NCBI GenBank assembly: GCA_032207245.1
Contig: CM063499.1
Span: 81,524,104-81,588,103, forward strand
DNA length: 64,000 bases
Reading direction: 5' to 3'
Origin: Pardosa pseudoannulata
Taxonomy: Eukaryota; Arthropoda; Arachnida; Araneae; Lycosidae
Part shown: positions 36,001-46,796 of the stretch, piece after piece
Position numbering within the stretch: position 1 is the first letter of the stretch
Layout: every line of letters begins with the position of its first letter
Notes under the pieces: generated by a model
The model's input: the letters and a program-made list of their open reading frames with translations, nothing else
What the model was told of the DNA's origin: nothing
Databases searched by the model: none
Made by a program: the position numbers and the translations under genes

Positions 36001-39000
36001 TGGACTCCACTTAATGTGATCAGTTTGGGATACGGTGATTTTGATAACAATAACCGATTGATAACAATAAACAATATGAAAAATTAGATATATTTACCCC
36101 CACCCCTTTAATTCACATGTACTAAATTTCAAAATAAAATGAAAAAACTTACCTTATATTTATGTACTGTGTATTACCCTTTAAAGCATAAGGATTGTAT
36201 ACATAATTTTAAAAAATTGATCCATTGTTGACAGTCTACAATTTTTTCTAAGAGATCATTGATAAATTGTTCGTCATCATAATCAACCTGTCATAACGAT
36301 TTTAAATTTCTATCTTTTGTTTTAATGTTCATTCATTTCTGGCTTCCATATCGACAAGCTGCATGTAAGCGAGCAAGGCATAAAATGTGAATACGCTCCT
36401 TCTCAGTTCCGATAAGAATGTGTTGCCTTCTGCTTATCTGACAACCATTGACCACCAGCAGGGTGTGCATATTTCTAAAAAATTCCAGGAACGTGGACAC
36501 CACTCCTTTGTTCGTTCCTCATTTCCTTAGGTGGAAGTGGAGAATTCTCGGAAATTCGAAAAGAACGGGTTCCTACTGAATATATTGTGAATATTCTTTT
36601 GCCAGTTAAAATGAGGTTCAAACATTAATAACATTAATCAATGTAACAATCCCATAAAGCAATAATTTTAACTTTAAATGGATAGAAAAAATCGAGACCA
36701 AGTGATTTCGATAACAATAAGCGCTTGATAACATTAAGCATATTCCACTGTATATATGTTTGTTATTTTATGTTTTGTATTTTTAAAAAGTTTCATTTAG
36801 TTTTGACAATTAGGCAATTTTTTCATCAACAGCAAAAAAATGTCACCAAAAAGGATATACATGGGTTCCGCGCACCTGGAAAGTCAGGGAAAGTCATGAA
36901 AAATCATGGATTTAGACAATGGATTAATTTTGTCATGGAAAGTCATGATTTTCTAAGTAAAATGAGTAAAAGTCATGGAAAGTCATGGATCCGCTAAACT
37001 ACCAATTAAAAAAAAAATCAAAAAACGCCTCTGCAAGTGAATTTCCTTTCTGTTCGTCAAGGAAACTCAACACAAGCAAGCTTAATGGGTGGGTAAATGT
37101 ATATTATTCTGGTTTTTTCTTAAATTGTAGATTAAAATTTTATTAATATAATATTAATTAATTTTAATAAAAATTAGTTAAGATTTTTGCACAAAATATA
37201 AGTTTATCTCTAGGGATATTGTATATAAACGTTATAGGGTTATCGTGTTTGGCTATTATTCTTGGTCACCTCGATAATACCTAAGTAGTCTGAATTCAAA
37301 TTGGAAATTTTTTTACTGCATTCAGAAAATTGCTGTATGATTAAACTTAGGTATGTAGATACAACAATTATTTATATATATATATGAGTTTATAAACATT
37401 TATAAAGTATTTTTTATTATAAATTTTTGTACTTTCTCTAAAAGAATATATTTATTTGTATGTATATCAGAAATTTTATTCATATGTACTTTAACAAAAT
37501 ATTTTTAAAGTCATGGAAAATAATCTTCTAAAGTCAGGGAAAGTCATGGATTTGAAAAATTTTATTTTGGCAGATACCCTGGATATATACTATGCCTGTT
37601 CCATGGATTTGTATATAATCTAACCCCCCCCCCACACACACACACACTTTAGGTTTATGAAAAGCCCCCAAAACTCTTGGCTGATACACTTGGAACTATA
37701 CAATACTCAAAATTTTTCTTCACATTTTATTTCTACATCAGTATTTAAAACATCAAAGCTAAAAATTGCAATTTTGTTATTTTATAGTTGTATAGGATTA
37801 TTTCAATTGAGGGTTCATGGCAAGGTGTTTGCTATAAAAAAGGTTCGATATGCAAAGAAGTTTGGGAACCACTGAATTGCATGTTTGCTTCGCTTTCAGT
37901 TAGCAACATCCAAATTTTAAATGCCAATAACAAATTATGGTACATTTAATCAGAAAACGTAATTAAGAAATCAAAAGAAATTTAAAAATTTATATACTCA
38001 CAAAGATAAGGCTTTAACAGCACTTTCTCTATCAGAGAAAATAATAAAGGCAGGTATTGAATCAGCTGCATAATTATTAGGATTCAACCTGAAAAAAAGA
38101 TTAAAGCTATCAATAATGATTTAACAAGTAGAAAACGGGTTAGTAACAAAAAATGACTAGTAAAAAGTAAGTATTCACTAACATATACCTTACTTGTTCC
38201 TTAATTACAAAAATACTCATTTAGCAACATTTAATCAATATTTAACTAGATAAATATTATCTAAAATACAATTTGAAAAACAGAAAATGCAAACTAATGA
38301 GATTGCTTACATATAAACACAATTATTTTCTTCTCTTTAGTACAACTTTAGAAAATTTGATAAATTTTATTTATTTATTGAAAGGCCTTTCTTTTTATTT
38401 CAGAAAGATACACTAAAGTATATATTTTGTAAAAACAATGGCATGAATATCTCACAATACTAAAAACGGACTTTTAACAATTATATATATATATATAATA
38501 AAAATTGCATCTTAAGACTTTAGCATATTTTTAACCCTTTGTACTCCTTTGTCACAATATTTGCGACAACAGAGATAGAGAAGGGTTTAAATACATATTT
38601 TTGTAAAATGCAAATCTATATTTGATTTTCTGGGAATAGGATGTCGGCAAATTCCTTACATTAAAATTATTAATCAAATAAAGAACATTCAGAGGCTAAT
38701 TTTTAAGAACAGATAAAATGTGTTGAATCATAATAAAAATCAAGACAGCATTCTAACAGCCTCTATTCAGGCCAAGTATACAACAGTCTAATTCATAACA
38801 ACATGTTTGGTAAAATAAAGATAAAAAAAAATTATATTAATGGTTGTAGGTATAATACCCTACTGCTACAATTCAAAATATGCTAAGACAAAAAATGCAG
38901 TAAATTAAACTTGTTTAAAAAAATAGAATAGATAACTTTGTTCTTTAAGCATGCAATAAAACAAAAATTTAAGTTGATAAAAAGTTTGGAATAAAGGGGA

Positions 39001-42000
39001 CAGTGCAGATATTGAGAAATAAAAGAACTACTTACGTTTGAGGGCCATTTTCCTTAAAGATTTTTGCTTTATCAGTTTCCTATCAATAAAAAATTTAAAT
39101 ATGTAAATACCATTAAATTTTAAGTTGTTAAAATTTACTTATATAAGAGTTATAATAAAAGAAACTAAACAATTTTTTCATTATTTATATGCATAATAAA
39201 CATGTATTCTGCTTGCCACTTTTACTGAAGCGAATACTGTAATTATTTTTTAAAGGAAAATTCAATCAACTATCTAATTCCAGCATAAAACACTGACAAC
39301 ATTCATTAAAATTGTCATACTTGCCAACTTTAATACACTAGCACTGGTACAACTTTTGAAACATCAGTTGGTTGACTTTTAAGTGACACAAGTAATTATA
39401 AACAGTAAAAGTTAATTGTAACTTTTCCCAGGAGAATAATAATGTAATGAAATCTTTATGCTTTCATTATACATAATAATTGCAGTGTTTTGGGGGACTA
39501 ATATGTATAATGCAGATGCTCAGGAAAACATTATATTTGTTCACAAATCACATTATATGTACATTTTAAACCTGTAATTGTTGTTCTAATGTTCTAAACC
39601 GAAACTAAATTATCATGTTTTTTTCGATCTCTTGTTGCCAGATTCCCCTTAATTCAGTTCTTTTATTCTGACTGTTGCCAGATACATTACAATAATAAAA
39701 TACCTAATTTTTTTCAATTAAATTTGATTCTGGAATAAAAAAAAACCTAAATTTCAAATTGAATATCCAACTAGCTAAATCAAATAAATTATTAAAATTA
39801 GAAAACCATCACTATTTCTTTTAAATCTCTATTTCCATAAGAAATTAATTTTATTTTTAAATACTCAATAGACAAAACTCTAAAATTCATGCAGCTTCAA
39901 AACCACTGATATCACTATTTATTTTTAACAAATTCATATATGAATTTAATGTCTTTGAAACATTTTATTTTTAACCAAAAATACAATTGGGATGTACATT
40001 TTTCTGCACATCAAATTGTTTTCTAGCAAAAATTACTTCATATCCCTATAATCTGATGCATTAATACATCTTTTCGTATAAATTCTGTAAACTTTAAAAC
40101 ATAAAGACAAGAGATTATTTTTAACTATTCAATTATACATAAATATATATATATGCTAAAAAAAAGGAAAGAAATTAAAATTACTTACAACTGCACGACA
40201 TCGTATGTATTCTATCTCACCAAATGGAGAAAACAAATTTTGTAAAGCCTGAAATATGAAATAAATTACATATATCGTAGCATAAATATTTGATTAAAAA
40301 CACGTTACAAGAAAGACAATTTAATGTTTGTTATAGTAATAGCCCTGATAAATGTAAATTTAAAGTATAGTAAACCACATGCTACAATAAACATTGTAAC
40401 TTGCATGAAAGATTTATATGAAACTGTACAAAATAAGTAGTTGTAACAATGAGTTACACTGCTGGACAACGCCAGAGAAGGAGACTGACTGAAGGACGAG
40501 GTTGATGTCAGTGACTCCACCCCCCCCTCTTCGACCTCATTGGACAAGAGGGGTGGCTAACGCGAGTCAGTCGTCTTTGGCCTTGACAACAGCAGCTTTT
40601 GGATTTTTTGCTCAGTCCTCTTTGGAGGAAAGACAAAGTGAAGAGAACTTCAGCACAGGCAGGGAATGCTCAATTTTTTTTTTTTTTTTTTTTTGTTGTT
40701 CATCTGAAGATAGCATCATCAGCGTGAGTTGCTTCCATATTTCAGTGGTTTACGGAGTGTCCATATTGAGATTGAATATATTTTATTTGCCTCACCAGAT
40801 TGTGCAAAATTAAATTTGTAAATAAAAAAAGTCTACAAAACGGTAAGTCTTCGCTCATTTGTATGTAGTGTCTTAACTCTGTGTTATCTCAACATGACCT
40901 GGTATAAGTCATTGGTACATAGTAGTACTAAACAAATTAAATTTTGAAAAGTATATTTTGATGTACATTTAAATTATGTACGTCAAAATTGTTATGTTAC
41001 CCTATTTTCGTATATAACTGATCCAATTTAATATATACCCTAAAAAATCTAATTAAAACTTTAAGATGCATAAATAAAGTCGTCATTTATATTTAGGTAC
41101 TTGAGATATTATAAACTCTGTTTTATTGTTCAAAGAAGTTAATATATGCTATCATATGCTTTACAGTATACAGAAGAACCTTGATCCATCATTTTCAAGG
41201 GGATGAAAATGAAAAAAGATGGATGAGGGAAATAGATGTAAAAATTCATTAAAATGTGTGGCTATGAATAAATTAATTATTTGCAACCAGGGTTGGTATG
41301 ATTTAAATCAGTTGATTTAAATCCTGATTCAAATCTTCATTTAAATCAGTTGATGTTTTTGAAAAGATCATTGATTTTTAAATCATTTTTTTTTTCATTT
41401 CTTTTAAAACCTATATTCCAAAGACAGGAGAATTGGGAATCAGTCAGCACAGTAATACCAATAAGTAAATAAGTGTAAATAGATAGCATGTGCTTTCCAA
41501 GAATTTAGGGGTTGTTATCAGAAAGTATATAGTAGGGGTAGTACAATGATTGATTATGACTGGTGGAATTCATTTTATGTAATGGGAGGTAAAGAGAGTA
41601 TTACAGAACTTGAAATCCAGTTTGTCTACCAAATAACAACAGCCGTGGCTTCATCTGCTGGAATGGAAAGACAGTTTTCTTCTTTTGGTATCATTCATTC
41701 TAGCCTTCGTAACCAATTAGGAGTGGATAAAGCATCAAAGCTAGTGTTTTTATTGAAACAATTAAATCCGTCATTCAGTGCTTAAAAAATATTGAAATAA
41801 TTGTGATTTTTTTTTTTTAATAAATAGTTTGCATTAAAAGAATATTTAATTTGTTTTTTAAATTATGTACATTGCAAAAAACATAAAATCAACAATTATT
41901 AGTATTAAAAAAAAATCAAAAAAATCCGATTTAAATCAAATAAATCTGATTTTTTTTAATTTTTTTTTTAAAAATCATGATTTTTTTTCCAAGCCTGATA

Positions 42001-45000
42001 ACTATAAATATAATTAACTAAACAGAACAAAATCAATAAAAGTTTCATAAAGATCAATAAATTCTTTATAATCAAAATATTTTTAAAAAAAAAATATGAA
42101 TTTTTACTGACCTTTCGTCTAACGTTTACAGGTAAATTTGCCACAAACAATGTACGTTTCAGTTTTTCTTCTGCGTCTTCCGCCTTTGTATCTGGTAGCT
42201 TAATAAAATCCGGCTCTCCTTTTGACTGTGAATGCTGCTTATTTTCCCCAAAATTCTTTTGGAATAAAGTTTTATTTTCATTTTCAGTGTCACTGAATTT
42301 TTTGTTTTGTACAAAATTATCATTACTATGCTTCTTTTTCTTGTGTTTTTTGGTACTTTGTTCTGCAAATTCCTCATGATCTTCTTTGAACAAGGTACCA
42401 TTACCATATTTATCTCCATGTGACTTAATTTCATTGTCTTTATTTTTAATATCACCATTTATAGCAGCTTGTCTTTGTTGCTTTGACTTCTTGATAAACT
42501 TAGAAATTTGCTTCTTATCACTAAATTTCATTTTTGATTTGAAATCAGTATTTTGTGACTGTTTAATATCATCTGACGAAGCATCGTCATCATCTGCAAA
42601 TGTGTTAAAAGTATTATTATTGTTATTTTTGCTACCTTTAGAAGATTTTTTCTTTCTAGGAAAATCCAGCTCAGCTGAAAAATGCTTTCCCTTCACTTCT
42701 GTGGCATCAGTAGGTTCATTTTTTACCTTTTTAAACTTCGTATTATTATTTACCTCAGATGGAAAATGTTTTCCATTGAGTTCTGTGGAATCTGTAGGTT
42801 CAATTTTTGCCTTTTTAAATTCTTTTGTATTATTCACTTCATTCGGTTCTTCCTTAATAATCGCAGAAAATTTCCTCTTCTTTTCCTTTTTAGATACTCT
42901 GCAAAATACATATTAAATTAAATGCAATTTTTTGAAAAGACACTGCTTAATTAACCAAGTCAGACAAAATTAACACTTTATCAGTACTTAAATTTAAGTA
43001 ATGTATGCTTAAAATTACTTATAATATATACAATAATCTCACTAATTTAAATGGCTGTTTCCCAGTTCAGGCAGCCCCCAGAACCCAGTTAGGAGGGGAT
43101 GCCAAGCGTGGATGATACGCCAAATTCTAGAACCCTATTTTGTGGCAAACCTTGCTCTTCTTTTTGGACTCTTCCACCACCCCCTAAAAAAGGTGTGGGT
43201 GTCAATCAGCGCTTTTATTTTAGGGTATTGTGGGAAATGACACGTGATTTGAATATCTGACCCTTATTGGTTCCTGTAACTAACAATACTCCAAGGCCGC
43301 TGAATTTGGATTTTCTAGCGTCCATTTCAAATCTTTATCCATTTTGGCTGTGGTCTGGAGGTTTGTCCATTTTGCCTGAGCTCTTGTGGCATTTTCTTTT
43401 GTTTTTTAAATTTAATACTGGAGCTCATGCCAATTCAATTGAGGGCTTGTGGAGCTCAATTAAGAGATACCTCCACACAGTTCGCAAGTGTGAAAATCAA
43501 TTTGATTCAAACTTTTGTGAATTTATGGGGAGGAAAATGAAAGAAAATCCGCAAGATGCTTTTCAGGATTTTTTAAATCAGATCAAACGTGTATATCCAC
43601 CAACAACTCAGGATACTTAAATTAGGTAAGCGCTTTATTTATTTTACATTTTATGCTTAATTTTCGAAGAGTAACAAGTGATGTTATAATTCACATTTAT
43701 ATTTTTTTATTTACTGCTTTTTGAACTTTATTTAAAATTGCGTCTTAATTTAATACAAAATGAAGAAGAAATATTTTTAAACTATATTATTTTATAGTGT
43801 ACTACATTGTTAAAGGTGATACGCTAAGTAATAAAAGCAATTTTATTATGACCCTCTACCGTTATTGTTACGGAAGATCAAGGGGAGCTTTACCTCACTT
43901 AGATAAGAAAAATTATTGCACTCCCTTACTATCTTCAGAATTTTAAGCTAAAAATTTATTATTTATTTAAAACATTTACTCTGTTCTTATATTTCTATTA
44001 TAAGCTAATAATTTCTAGAAGTAATTTGTACCGTACTTTATAACTTTTTAATCTTTTGATAGTTTTAAAATAACTTCATTGAATAGCAACCGTATTTTAT
44101 AAATATAATTAAATATTTTATAAGCATAATTGCCTAAATATAACCAACTAATGCTTATTTTGCTTAATTTGCACTTATTGCAAAAATTCTACGCTCTTTA
44201 GTTTAATAAACAGTACAAAAGCGCCTTTAACCCTTTATCTACTGACGGTACTTAGAAGTACCAATCACTTTAATCCTTTATCTACTGATGGTACTTTTAG
44301 GTACCACTTTGATTAATTAGTTCTAATAAATTAAATTTCGCACAGGGGAGATTTTTTTTCTTGTACATTCTTTAATTATCAATATGGCAGCTAAAAAAAT
44401 ATATTTATGAAGAAATTTTCAGTAGATATTTATAATGCAGTAGATAAAGGGTTAAATACATTGAAAAATCAAATTTAAATTTGTATTCATCTTAACAAAA
44501 TTCCAAACCCTTTTTTTGTTCAAAATATGCTTTGAAATCAGGTATAAACTTAATACACAAATTGTAAACATCACTTGGCGACAATTTGGTGATCACTTGT
44601 ACAAGAATAGCACCAAAACCATGCACTTTAACAACGAAAACATTATAAGCAGACATTGAGTTCTTAAACAAATTTATTTTAGATAAAATAAGTTTGAGAC
44701 TTATAATGATTTTAAAAAAAAATTGTTTAGAATATTTTTTTTAAAGCATCCAAAAAATTTAAGAAATATAAGAAGCTTTGAACTTAAATACAGGGTTCCC
44801 GCTCTTTTTCCAGAACAAAAATTAAGGACTTTCTAAGGACCAAAGTAACTTTTTATAAGGACCTACTTGAAATACACAACATAACGGCATAAAAACCCTA
44901 TTTCCCGAGGAACATATTCTAATGTTTATGAACCAGACAGGGCATGGTAAAAAAAATGCCCTACAAAATTTCAGAATTAAGTTTTTAAAAATTCCTAAAA

Positions 45001-45989
45001 ATTAATATAAGATGAATCTATTTGACAAAAAGTAACTTTGAAAAATGAACATCTAAAGTTTTTTTAATGATAAAAATAAATTGTGAATAAAAACAATTTT
45101 ATAAACAGTATTTTCTGAGGGTTTAAAAATGACTCTGTTATATATCAGAGTCATTTTATTATATACACATATGTATATGTATATACATACTAGCTGATTA
45201 TACCCAACGTTGCCTGGGAAAGAAGAAAGTTTCAGACTTTTCTATTCAATGCAAGGAAAATTAAACTTCCATAAGTAACTAACATATCTACAAATCCCCA
45301 TCCTCTATGCTTCATTAATTAAAATCTGCATGACTGTTAGCTATTAGGAAAGGGCAGCTCATTTTATACTTTGAAACCTTTTAAGTATACGAAAGATTAT
45401 TTATTTGTCAAACAAGTAACTAAGAAAAAACAGTCATATAAGAAAATTGATAGGAAATCACATGACGACGGAGAATCTCATTGATGGAAAAATTGATCGC
45501 GTTCCAATTTAAAAATTAAGGAATTTTTAAGGACCTTTGAAAAAAATTAAGTAGTTTGAAGGGCCCTAAAAATGAAAGCAAAAATTAAGGAGTTCTTAAG
45601 GACCTTTAAGGACCGTTGGGGGGAACCCTGTAAATACCATATACAACAAAGAGAAATCAAAAAGTCTTTAAATGTCAACATTTAGAAGAAGAATTTTACC
45701 TTTGACTTTGAACTTCTACGCTTCCTTGGTTGAGATTATTAACTGCTTTTTCAGCGTTCTATTAGTAAAAGAAAATAGAAATTCAAGTCCTTTCATTAAA
45801 TAAATGCTACTGATAGAAAACACTAATTTGTCAATAAAATGTACTGCTTTATAATACCTGAGGTGAGCCTTTTTTATTTCTGCTTTGGAATTCTTTGAAT
45901 AATGATTGTAGTTTTTTTCCACTTTCTGTTGTTGGTTCTTTAGGTTTTGAAAACAAAGCAGCAACATCACCAACTTTATATTTAGACAT
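29187..45989 (-). CDS. RBM34: RBM34/Nop12-type RNA-binding protein, complete CDS in 10 exons
   Basis: Two-RRM nucleolar protein of the RBM34 (yeast Nop12) family, associated with pre-rRNA processing. Exons in transcript order: 45858-45989, 45700-45758, 42112-42898, 40189-40248, 39036-39079, 38002-38088, 34958-35070, 33336-33454, 30550-30689, 29187-29328. The sum is 1683 bases, i.e. 560 codons plus TAA, with consistent phases and AG/GT junctions. The start [16 protein letters not shown] resembles the RBM34 N-terminus. Residues 65-305 are a Lys/Asn/Asp-rich charged region with an internal 28-residue repeat. RRM1 begins at LFVANL (314-319) with a weak RNP1 (AFIIF, 374-378); RRM2 has IFIGNL (420-425) and KGFGYVLF (459-466). 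The tail is strongly basic, as in nucleolar proteins. Human RBM34 is about 430 residues; the extra length lies mostly in the charged region. It converges on the Pez gene. Confidence 0.93.
29555..29708. mobile_element. MITE with ~45-bp inverted arms
   Basis: Left arm 29555-29599 (gggtaaaactaaggatttta...) and right arm 29665-29708 (...aaaatccttagttttaccc) are strongly complementary around a ~65-bp middle. In RBM34 intron 9, about 230 bp from the last exon. Confidence 0.75.
30550..30689 (-). CDS. RBM34: RBM34 exon 9 (RRM2 end and basic tail)
   Basis: 140 bases, acceptor ctttttcag, donor TT/gtaagt. Encodes [19 protein letters not shown], the last strand of RRM2, followed by [13 protein letters not shown]. 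Confidence 0.9.
31911..32829. mobile_element. Non-autonomous hAT-like element
   Basis: CAGGGTTCCCACTC start and taaggactatgggaattct end; same body as the 25148-26358 element. In the RBM34 intron between exons 8 and 9. The end is slightly degraded. Confidence 0.72.
32854..32918. repeat. Perfect 31-bp-arm palindrome with 3-nt loop
   Basis: Arms 32854-32884 and 32888-32918 are exact reverse complements around 'tat'. Lies about 25 bp after the hAT-like element 31911-32829. Could be a real cruciform-forming site or a sequencing fold-back artefact. Confidence 0.9.
33336..33454 (-). CDS. RBM34: RBM34 exon 8 (RRM2 core)
   Basis: 119 bases, acceptor ttttacag, donor AGT/gtaagt. Encodes [20 protein letters not shown] and [24 protein letters not shown] is a good RNP1 octamer. 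Confidence 0.94.
33707..33850 (+). mobile_element. Fragment of the same hAT family
   Basis: cagggttgacatg then gatttaaatcat and a segment (aacctatattccaaagacag) matching 41401-41430. Left end only; in RBM34 intron 7. Confidence 0.65.
33914..33939. repeat. Poly(A) tract
   Basis: About 26 consecutive A in RBM34 intron 7; no clear element ends there. Confidence 0.8.
34274..34352. repeat. (TA)n(TG)n microsatellite
   Basis: Precedes the truncated hAT-like element at 34353. Confidence 0.9.
34353..34768. mobile_element. Non-autonomous hAT-like element, 5'-truncated
   Basis: Matches the second part of the family (from tagctgattatacccaatg) to aatcctg, preceded by a (TA)n(TG)n tract. The first ~310 bp are missing. 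Confidence 0.65.
34958..35070 (-). CDS. RBM34: RBM34 exon 7 (RRM1-RRM2 junction)
   Basis: 113 bases, acceptor tttttttag, donor TTTG/gtatgc. Reads [15 protein letters not shown], then [20 protein letters not shown] is the last strand of RRM1 and IFIGNL is RNP2 of RRM2. Confidence 0.93.
35455..35940. repeat. Dispersed ~500-bp repeat, second copy
   Basis: Relative of 9926-10430, in RBM34 intron 6, followed by (TA)n 35940-35997 and then the pogo-like element. Confidence 0.7.
35998..36750. mobile_element. pogo/Tigger-like non-autonomous element
   Basis: CAGTGGACTCCACTTAATG at the left and AACATTAAGCATATTCCACTG at the right, with TA on both sides (35996-35997, 36751-36752). TTGATAACAATAA motifs repeat near both ends. 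In RBM34 intron 6, right after a (TA)n tract. No transposase. Confidence 0.7.
36853..37588. mobile_element. hAT-like element rich in 'agtcatgga' repeats
   Basis: Element 36861-37580 between GGATATAC and GGATATAT (7 of 8). Both ends carry repeated aagtcagggaaagtcatgga units. Non-coding; the 90-codon open frame at its start is not a gene. Confidence 0.6.
38002..38088 (-). CDS. RBM34: RBM34 exon 6 (RRM1 end)
   Basis: 87 bases, acceptor tttttttcag, donor TT/gtgagt. Encodes [20 protein letters not shown] then [13 protein letters not shown] matches a divergent RNP1 strand and ESAVKAL the second RRM helix. Confidence 0.9.
38535..38586. mobile_element. Very short TTAA-flanked remnant
   Basis: 52 bp between TTAA 38531-38534 and 38587-38590, starting CCCTTTG and ending AAGGGT. 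Could be a deleted piggyBac-like MITE or chance. Confidence 0.4.
39036..39079 (-). CDS. RBM34: RBM34 exon 5 (RRM1 loop)
   Basis: 44 bases: [14 protein letters not shown] plus two bases, between acceptor ttgatag and donor gtaagt. Too short for ordinary ORF tracks; placed by phase and splice sites. Confidence 0.82.
40189..40248 (-). CDS. RBM34: RBM34 exon 4 (RRM1)
   Basis: 60 bases, phase 0: [20 protein letters not shown], the first helix and second strand of RRM1. Acceptor atatttcag, donor GTT/gtaagt. Confidence 0.9.
40438..40923 (+). mobile_element. Solo LTR with 4-bp target duplication TAGT
   Basis: Element 40442-40919 (478 bp) begins TGTAACAATGAG and ends ATTGGTACA, flanked by TAGT at 40438-40441 and 40920-40923. 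GC-rich first half, a T-tract at 40675-40694 and AATAAA near 40821 fit U3-R-U5 on the plus strand. In RBM34 intron 3. The 103-codon open frame inside is not a gene. Confidence 0.68.
41288..41997 (+). mobile_element. hAT transposon remnant with transposase C-terminus
   Basis: Begins CAGGGTTGGTATGATTTAAATC and ends with gatttaaatc-type repeats and ccaagcctg. The open frame 41546-41785 encodes [20 protein letters not shown] then [14 protein letters not shown], the hAT C-terminal dimerisation domain. Upstream transposase is deleted. In RBM34 intron 3. Confidence 0.85.
42112..42898 (-). CDS. RBM34: RBM34 exon 3 (charged region and start of RRM1)
   Basis: 787-base exon, acceptor tattttgcag, donor AAAG/gtcagt. 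It holds the Lys/Asp/Asn-rich segment ([10 protein letters not shown]..., [18 protein letters not shown]) and ends with [17 protein letters not shown], the first strand of RRM1. The frame runs on past the donor for about 140 bases of intron. Confidence 0.92.
43040..43640 (+). mobile_element. IS1595/Merlin-like transposase fragment
   Basis: Open frame 43267-43620 contains [20 protein letters not shown] and FCEFMGRKM. The H-N-IEG-WS-xKR pattern is the C-terminal catalytic segment of IS1595/ISXO2-type DDE transposases, related to eukaryotic Merlin elements. The N-terminal part is not readable in one frame. Boundaries are approximate; in RBM34 intron 2. Confidence 0.65.
44231..44451. mobile_element. 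piggyBac-like MITE, 221 bp
   Basis: TTAA at 44227-44230 and 44452-44455; perfect 14-bp inverted ends CCCTTTATCTACTG / CAGTAGATAAAGGG. The left terminal block (cctttatctactgaYggtact) is repeated about 48 bp further in. Lies in RBM34 intron 2. Confidence 0.88.
44791..45630. mobile_element. Non-autonomous hAT-like element
   Basis: CAGGGTTCCCGCTC ... GGGGGAACCCTG; best terminal inverted repeat of the family. In RBM34 intron 2, ending 70 bp from exon 2. Confidence 0.8.
45700..45758 (-). CDS. RBM34: RBM34 exon 2
   Basis: 59 bases, acceptor ttactaatag, donor AAG/gtaaaa. It reads [19 protein letters not shown] and ends with two bases of an Arg codon completed by exon 3. Confidence 0.82.
45858..45989 (-). 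CDS. RBM34: RBM34 first coding exon
   Basis: ATG at 45987-45989, 44 codons ([20 protein letters not shown]...KKGSPQ), donor CAG/gtatta. The ATG directly follows a strong acceptor (ttatttatctttag), so the coding sequence appears to start exactly at an exon boundary and a separate 5' UTR exon should lie upstream. Confidence 0.88.
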
Positions 45990-46115
45990 CTAAAGATAAA
46001 TAATAAAAATTTAATATGGATTAATATATAAAAATATCACTACACCTTTAGAACAAAATAAAGCATATAAAACACAAATATATTTTTGCTTTAATGGCTG
46101 CTTAATATGTTACAA

Positions 46116-46796
46116 CAGTGGTGCGCAAACTAGGGGTCGCCAAATTTTTATGAAATGCATTATCCCTGCATGCTGCATACCATACAGAAAAATTTTTCGA
46201 GAAGATTTGAGGATTTTCCTGAAAACGATCTTGGTTGGATTTCTGATCCATTTTCCTTTGAAATATGCAGTTCAATTCTTCAAATTAGTGAGAAAGAGCA
46301 ATTGATAGATCTACTTAGTGATTATACTCTTCAAAATCAATTTAAGACTCAGCTTTGCCAAAAATTTTGACTATTCGTGGAAAAACAATATCCCGTTTTA
46401 TGCAAGAATGCCATCAGAGTGTTAATACAGTTTGCATCAACGTATTTATATGAAACTGGATTTAGCAAACTAGTTTCAATAAAAACTTAATACCCCTTGC
46501 GTTTAAACCCTGAAGATGATATGCAAATTGCAATTAGCAACATACATCCAAACATCAATGAGATAATTAGAAACTTGCAGCCACATATATCTCATTAAAG
46601 GGCAATTTACTGATTTTTATGTTATACAAAAAGTATTTTCTTAAAATTATAAATAAATTTAATGAGTCAAATATGATGTTTAACGAAAGTAATGCGCGAA
46701 ATATACATCATATTTATGAACATTTATCTCTAGGGATTGCCAAAAATTTTCTCTCTACAAAGGGAATCACAGTCGAAAAATGTTTGCGCACCACTG
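46116..46796 (+). mobile_element. Decayed hAT (ZBED5-like) transposon
   Basis: Perfect 15-bp inverted ends CAGTGGTGCGCAAAC (46116-46130) and GTTTGCGCACCACTG (46782-46796); flanking octamers match at only 5 of 8. Interior frames encode RRFEDFPENDLGWISDPF and LQISEKEQLIDLLSDY, then after a stop FASTYLYETGFSKLVSIKT and LNPEDDMQIAIS, as in ZBED5-type hAT transposases. Broken by stops and deletions. Lies just upstream of the RBM34 start. Confidence 0.85.

Noticed and set aside
36725..36997. 90-codon plus-strand frame
   Set aside because: Spans the border between a pogo-like and a hAT-like element; repetitive content only.
40502..40813. 103-codon plus-strand frame
   Set aside because: Inside a solo LTR with TG...CA ends and TAGT duplications; includes a poly-T run.
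42386..42921. 176- and 79-codon plus-strand frames opposite RBM34 exon 3
   Set aside because: Antisense shadows of the Lys/Asp-rich RBM34 coding exon, which has phase-matched partners and two RRMs.
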